From Flavobacteriales bacterium (GTDB taxonomy: Bacteria > Bacteroidota > Bacteroidia > JACJYZ01), in NCBI GenBank assembly GCA_020435415.1, contig JAGQZQ010000025.1:1-38051 (forward strand): a stretch of 38,051 nucleotides of DNA. Reading direction: 5' to 3'. Positions 34,124 to 38,051 of this stretch are shown piece by piece (position 1 is the stretch's first letter; each line of letters starts with the position of its first letter). The notes below the pieces were generated by a model that saw only the letters and a program-made list of their open reading frames with translations, did not search any database and was not told the origin of the DNA. The translations under genes were made by a program, and so were the position numbers.

Positions 34124-36244
34124 TCAGCTGATCATGCTCCAGTTGGGGTGAAGTTTTTCCAACCGGAGAAGTTCATTTCGGGTGCCCTGGAGGGACACAT
34201 CCTGTAGTTTGGGATCTTGCTGTAGTAATCTGGCAGCCAGTTTCCGGGCATGCGAAAGGATGTCATAATCCTTGGTGAGGTCTGCGATCTTCAAATCCAG
34301 GATACCGCTTTGACGGGTGCCGCTGATGTCACCCGGGCCACGCAACTCAAGATCTACCTGTGCGATACGGAAGCCATCGTTGGTAGTGGTCATGGTTTTG
34401 ATCCGGGTACGACCATCATCGCTGAGTTTATCGCCGGTCATCAATACGCAATAGGATTGGTCCGCGCCACGCCCTACGCGTCCCCGTAACTGATGAAGCT
34501 GTGAAAGTCCGAAACGCTCCGCACTTTCAATCACCATCACAGAAGCATTGGGTACATCCACTCCCACTTCAATCACGGTGGTGGCCACCATGATCTGGGT
34601 CTTCCCTTCCTGGAACCGTTTCATCTCAAAGTCTTTGTCGGCCGGTTTCATTTTTCCATGTACGATACTCACGTGGTATTCCGGGGCCGGGAAGGCTTTT
34701 TCAATACTTTCAAATCCGTCCTGCAGATCTTTGTAGTCCATCTTCTCCGATTCCTGGATCAGCGGATATACCACGTAAATCTGGCGTCCTTTGGCAATCT
34801 CTTTCTTCATAAACCCGAATACGGCGAGGCGTGCCGAGTCAAACTGATGGATGGTTTTGATGGGTTTACGGCCGGGGGGCAGCTCATCGATCACGGAAGT
34901 GTCCAGGTCTCCATAGAGTGTCATGGCCAGTGTTCTGGGGATAGGCGTGGCCGTCATCACGAGAATATGGGGTGGCCGGACTGATTTTTTCCAGAGTCTG
35001 GCCCTTTGGGCTACGCCGAACCTATGTTGCTCATCGATCACGACAAAGCCGAGTTTCTTAAATGAGACGGGATCTTCGAGAAGGGCGTGTGTACCCACCA
35101 GAATGTGCAATTCTCCGCTAGCCAGAGATTCGTGCAGTGATTTACGTTCGGAAGCTTTTGTGGATCCGGTCAATAATGCGGTGCGGATTCCGAGTGGTTC
35201 AAGGTATCTGGAGATGCTTTCATAGTGTTGAATGGCGAGGATCTCCGTGGGTGCCATAAGGGCGGCCTGATAACCGTTGTCCAATGCAATCAGCATGGTC
35301 AGCAGGGCCACCATGGTTTTGCCGCTTCCCACATCTCCTTGTAACAGTCGGTTCATTTGCTTTCCGGATCCCATATCCTGGCGTATCTCCCGGATCACTT
35401 TTTTCTGGGCGCCGGTCAATTCGAAGGGAAGGTATTGGTCATAGAAGGCATGAAAGTGCTGGCCCACTTTGCTGAAAACGATGCCCGGTACGTCATGGTG
35501 ACGTTGTGTTTTGGCTTTGAGGAGGCGAAGCTGGATAAAGAAAAGCTCTTCGAATTTCAGGCGGTTCCTTGCGGCTTCCAGGGTATCGGGATTCTGCGGA
35601 AAGTGGATTTGCTGATAAGCGGCGTGGAGTTCGGGGAAGTTAAAATGCCGGATGATCTTGTCCGGCAGCGTTTCCGGCAGCTTACCGGGAATCTGTTCCA
35701 GGAGCTGGCGTATCAGTTTGGATAACCCTCTGCTATCCAGCCCGCGGCGTTTGAGTTTTTCTGTGCTGGGGTATACGGCCTGAAGTCCCTTCAAGGGTGA
35801 TGCGTTAAAGTCGGCGACGGTCTCCAGGTCCGGGTGAGGGATATTCAGCTGACGTTGGTATAGCACGGGTTTTCCGAACAGCACGTATGGCGTGTTGATC
35901 TGCAGTTTGTCTTTGATCCACCGTACGCCCTGGAACCAGACGAGCTCTACTGATCCGGTCTCGTCTTCAAACCGGGCAGTCAGTTTTTGTCCGCGCTTCA
36001 GAGGCACGGCTTTCAGGGTGGTAATCTGTCCTTTGACCTGCACATAAGGCAGATCACCTTTCAGCTCGTTGACCTTGTAGAACCTGGTTCTGTCGATATA
36101 GCGAAATGGAAAAAGCCTGAGGAGATCTTCAAAAAAGAAAATACCTGACTCTGTCTTAAGGGTGTCAGCGCGTTGTGGACCAACACCTTTAAGGTACTCA
36201 ATGGGGGTGGAGAGAAATGCCCGGATGCCGTCTTCCTTCTCCAC
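34124..36244 (-). CDS. recG: ATP-dependent DNA helicase RecG
   Basis: A 706-aa superfamily 2 helicase that remodels stalled replication forks and Holliday junctions. The N-terminal wedge/OB part begins TPIEYLKGVGPQRADTL and includes KLTARFEDETGSVELVWFQG. Walker A GDVGSGKT lies at ~302-309, then the DEQH box (VIDEQHRFG) and TATPIPRTLAMT. The C-terminal helicase half has VVATTVIEVGVDVPNA-like and QLHQLRGRVGRG motifs. The start is a GTG at 36244, since no in-frame ATG is nearby; GTG starts are uncommon in the phylum. It follows pdhC by 13 nt. Confidence 0.96.
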   Translation of the reverse strand: MEKEDGIRAFLSTPIEYLKGVGPQRADTLKTESGIFFFEDLLRLFPFRYIDRTRFYKVNELKGDLPYVQVKGQITTLKAVPLKRGQKLTARFEDETGSVELVWFQGVRWIKDKLQINTPYVLFGKPVLYQRQLNIPHPDLETVADFNASPLKGLQAVYPSTEKLKRRGLDSRGLSKLIRQLLEQIPGKLPETLPDKIIRHFNFPELHAAYQQIHFPQNPDTLEAARNRLKFEELFFIQLRLLKAKTQRHHDVPGIVFSKVGQHFHAFYDQYLPFELTGAQKKVIREIRQDMGSGKQMNRLLQGDVGSGKTMVALLTMLIALDNGYQAALMAPTEILAIQHYESISRYLEPLGIRTALLTGSTKASERKSLHESLASGELHILVGTHALLEDPVSFKKLGFVVIDEQHRFGVAQRARLWKKSVRPPHILVMTATPIPRTLAMTLYGDLDTSVIDELPPGRKPIKTIHQFDSARLAVFGFMKKEIAKGRQIYVVYPLIQESEKMDYKDLQDGFESIEKAFPAPEYHVSIVHGKMKPADKDFEMKRFQEGKTQIMVATTVIEVGVDVPNASVMVIESAERFGLSQLHQLRGRVGRGADQSYCVLMTGDKLSDDGRTRIKTMTTTNDGFRIAQVDLELRGPGDISGTRQSGILDLKIADLTKDYDILSHARKLAARLLQQDPKLQDVSLQGTRNELLRLEKLHPNWSMIS

Positions 36245-36257
36245 TCCGGACCATATT

Positions 36258-37544
36258 TTAGATGGAATAGGAGCCCAGCAGAATGACGGGGTTCTCCATC
36301 AGTTGTTTGAATGTTTGCAGGAACTGTGCGCCTGTGGCTCCATCTACAACCCGGTGGTCGCACGATAGCGTTACCTTCATGGTGTTGCCTGGCACCACCT
36401 GCCCGTTTTTAACTACGGGTACCTGTTTGATGCCACCGATGGCCAGGATACAGGCATCGGGTGGATTGATGATGGCGGTGAACTCTTCGATCCCGAACAT
36501 ACCCAGGTTGGATATGGTAAAGGTGTTTCCTTCCCAGTCTTCCGGTTGAAGTTTCTTGTTCTTAGCTTTCTCGGCATATTCTTTCACTTCAGAAGATACC
36601 TGGGAAAGGGTCTTCCCATCTGCGAAGCGCACCACGGGTACGAGCAGGCCTTCGTCTACAGCAACAGCCACACCAATATGCACGTGGTCATAGTAACGGA
36701 TCGTGTCACCGAACCACGATGCATTTACCTTAGGGTGCTTCTTGAGGGCCGCAGCAGCAGCTTTGATCACGAAATCATTGAAAGAGATCTTTACATCGCT
36801 GATGGTATTCACCGACTGGCGTGCGCTGATGGCAGCATCCATGTCGATTTCCATGGTGAGGTAGAAGTGGGGTGCGGAGAATTTGCTTTCTGCAAGTCTG
36901 CGCGCGATGGTCTTACGCATTTGCGAGACCGTTTCATCGTGGTAAGCTTCAACCGTGGAGACGGCCATCGCGCCTCCGGCCTTGAAGTACTCAACATCAC
37001 GTTTGATGATCCTGCCGAAATCCCCTGTGCCTTTGACCATGGACAGGTTAATGCCTTTGTCTTCTGCGATCTTTCTGGCCAGTGGTGATGCTTTCACCTT
37101 ACCGTTGATCGGGGAGGCGGTATGCGTAGCGGCAACGGGTCGTGCTTCAGTTGTTTGTGCGACGGGTGCCGGTTGTTTCTTCTCTTCTGTTTTTTGAGGA
37201 GCCGGGGCGGCGGGTGCTTCCGCTTTGCTTTCTTCCTCCCTGGGCGCTTCTGCTGCGGCCTTACTTTTTGCTTCTTCCTCTTTCAGGATGCCCTTGATAT
37301 CTTCTCCTTTTTCACCGAGGATGGCCAGGACAGAATCCACCGGGGCGGCTTTACCTTTATCCACACCTATGTGAAGGAGCACTCCGTCCTGGAATGATTC
37401 GAATTCCATGGTGGCCTTGTCTGTTTCGATCTCGGCCAGAAGGTCTCCGGATTTCACATTATCGCCTACCTTCTTATGCCATGCTGCCACAACCCCTTCG
37501 GTCATGGTATCACTAAGCTTGGGCATTCTAACAATTTCCGCCAT
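36258..37544 (-). CDS. pdhC: Pyruvate dehydrogenase E2, dihydrolipoamide acetyltransferase
   Basis: A 428-aa E2 core subunit that moves acetyl groups from E1 to CoA. There is one lipoyl domain, with the modified lysine K43 in EIETDKATMEFES. An A/P/E/K-rich linker follows, then the E1/E3-binding domain (~149-186, KASPLARKIAEDKG). The acyltransferase domain ends with the catalytic DHRVVDG (H397, D401). The single lipoyl domain is usual in this phylum. The gene lies 30 nt after pdhA. Confidence 0.96.
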   Translation of the reverse strand: MAEIVRMPKLSDTMTEGVVAAWHKKVGDNVKSGDLLAEIETDKATMEFESFQDGVLLHIGVDKGKAAPVDSVLAILGEKGEDIKGILKEEEAKSKAAAEAPREEESKAEAPAAPAPQKTEEKKQPAPVAQTTEARPVAATHTASPINGKVKASPLARKIAEDKGINLSMVKGTGDFGRIIKRDVEYFKAGGAMAVSTVEAYHDETVSQMRKTIARRLAESKFSAPHFYLTMEIDMDAAISARQSVNTISDVKISFNDFVIKAAAAALKKHPKVNASWFGDTIRYYDHVHIGVAVAVDEGLLVPVVRFADGKTLSQVSSEVKEYAEKAKNKKLQPEDWEGNTFTISNLGMFGIEEFTAIINPPDACILAIGGIKQVPVVKNGQVVPGNTMKVTLSCDHRVVDGATGAQFLQTFKQLMENPVILLGSYSI

Positions 37545-37574
37545 ACGGTTGTGCTTCTAAGGTAAATGAATCTT

Positions 37575-38051
37575 TTAGTCGATGATGTAGGGGTAATCCT
37601 GCTGCATGTACACATCCTTGTAAAGTTCGGATGGGTCCGGGAACGGTGATTCTTCGGCAAATTTCACCGCTTCATCCACTTCTTTGTTCACCTTCTTCTG
37701 GATATCTTCAATGGCTTTATCAGTGGCCATTTTATCTTTCCTGATCTTGTTAAGAACGGTCTCGATCGGATCGATGGCTTTGTATTTCTCCACCTCTTCC
37801 TTGGTCCGGTACTTCTGAGGATCGGACATGGAGTGGCCTTTGTAACGGTAGGTTTTTATTTCCAGGAGGGTAGGGCCTTCGCCTTTTCTGGCGCGTTCAG
37901 CTGCCTCTGCGATGGCTTCATGCACCGCTTCACAGCTCATGCCATCTACGGGTTTGGAAGGCATCTCGTAAGCATGACCTGTTTTGTAGAGGTCAACCAC
38001 ATTGGACTGGCGGGCTACCGAGGTACCCATGGCGTAGTTGTTATTTTCAAT
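37575..38051 (-). CDS. pdhA: Pyruvate dehydrogenase E1 alpha subunit, C-terminal part
   Basis: Partial: it runs off the right edge. The frame is open from 38051 and begins I E N N N Y A M G T S, matching the thiamine-diphosphate enzyme segment ENNGYAMGTS. It continues with VDGMSCEAVHEAI, then the E1-alpha phosphorylation-loop-like block YRYKGHSMSDPQKYRTKEE, and ends YPYIID. About 158 C-terminal residues are present. It makes the E1 heterotetramer with a beta subunit not in the window. Confidence 0.95.
   Translation of the reverse strand: MENNNYAMGTSVARQSNVVDLYKTGHAYEMPSKPVDGMSCEAVHEAIAEAAERARKGEGPTLLEIKTYRYKGHSMSDPQKYRTKEEVEKYKAIDPIETVLNKIRKDKMATDKAIEDIQKKVNKEVDEAVKFAEESPFPDPSELYKDVYMQQDYPYIID

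Overview
The window is chromosomal DNA of a Bacteroidota bacterium, probably a gliding or formerly gliding member of the Flavobacteriia/Cytophagia-like groups. Three things point there: type IX secretion (T9SS) and gliding genes (porU, porV, gldJ, a PorP/SprF-family gene), secreted proteins with both known T9SS C-terminal sorting domains, and promoter -7 boxes of the form TAnnTTTG. No sequence search was possible, so nothing finer than phylum/class is claimed.

Region 1 (1-540) holds a small GIY-YIG nuclease gene set between two copies of a repeated unit. Each unit has the 3' part of a tRNA-like sequence carrying a 22-nt GC-rich insert in its T-loop, then an intrinsic terminator, then the nuclease start codon. 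The second unit is decayed. The tRNA-like fold at 316-413 overlaps the 3' end of the nuclease gene and is the least ordinary structure seen here.

Region 2 (769-9198) is a cell-surface/secreted protein region. It has one large intact type B T9SS cargo protein (1068 aa) on the plus strand. Facing it on the minus strand are three adjacent secreted-protein genes, each interrupted by a single lesion: a 1-nt deletion near 4312, an in-frame TGA at 6483-6485 and a 1-nt insertion near 8255. Two of the three carry type A T9SS tails. A shared inverted-repeat cis-element lies upstream of the first gene of each of the two minus-strand units. A small antibiotic-biosynthesis-monooxygenase-like gene follows.

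Region 3 (9712-17459) is housekeeping: folC below an exbB-exbD-tonB energy-transduction operon, a NhaD-type Na+/H+ antiporter, an extremely acidic 79-aa protein, anmK (peptidoglycan recycling) and an acyl-CoA dehydrogenase.

Region 4 (17469-20899) is an outer-membrane polysaccharide export protein (SLBB/Wza-like) directly followed by a Wzz-like chain-length/co-polymerase protein, with no glycosyltransferases next to them. The convergent murF follows.

Region 5 (22302-30235) is the T9SS/gliding core: gldJ and a porP/sprF homologue on the minus strand, divergent from porU and porV on the plus strand. PorU is the sortase that removes the C-terminal signals of T9SS cargo, and PorV shuttles cargo to it, so the cargo genes in region 2 depend functionally on this region. 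The porV operon runs on into ispF, then proC.

Region 6 (31610-38051) is housekeeping on the minus strand: pheT, recG, pdhC (E2) and the 3' part of pdhA (E1 alpha), which runs off the window end.
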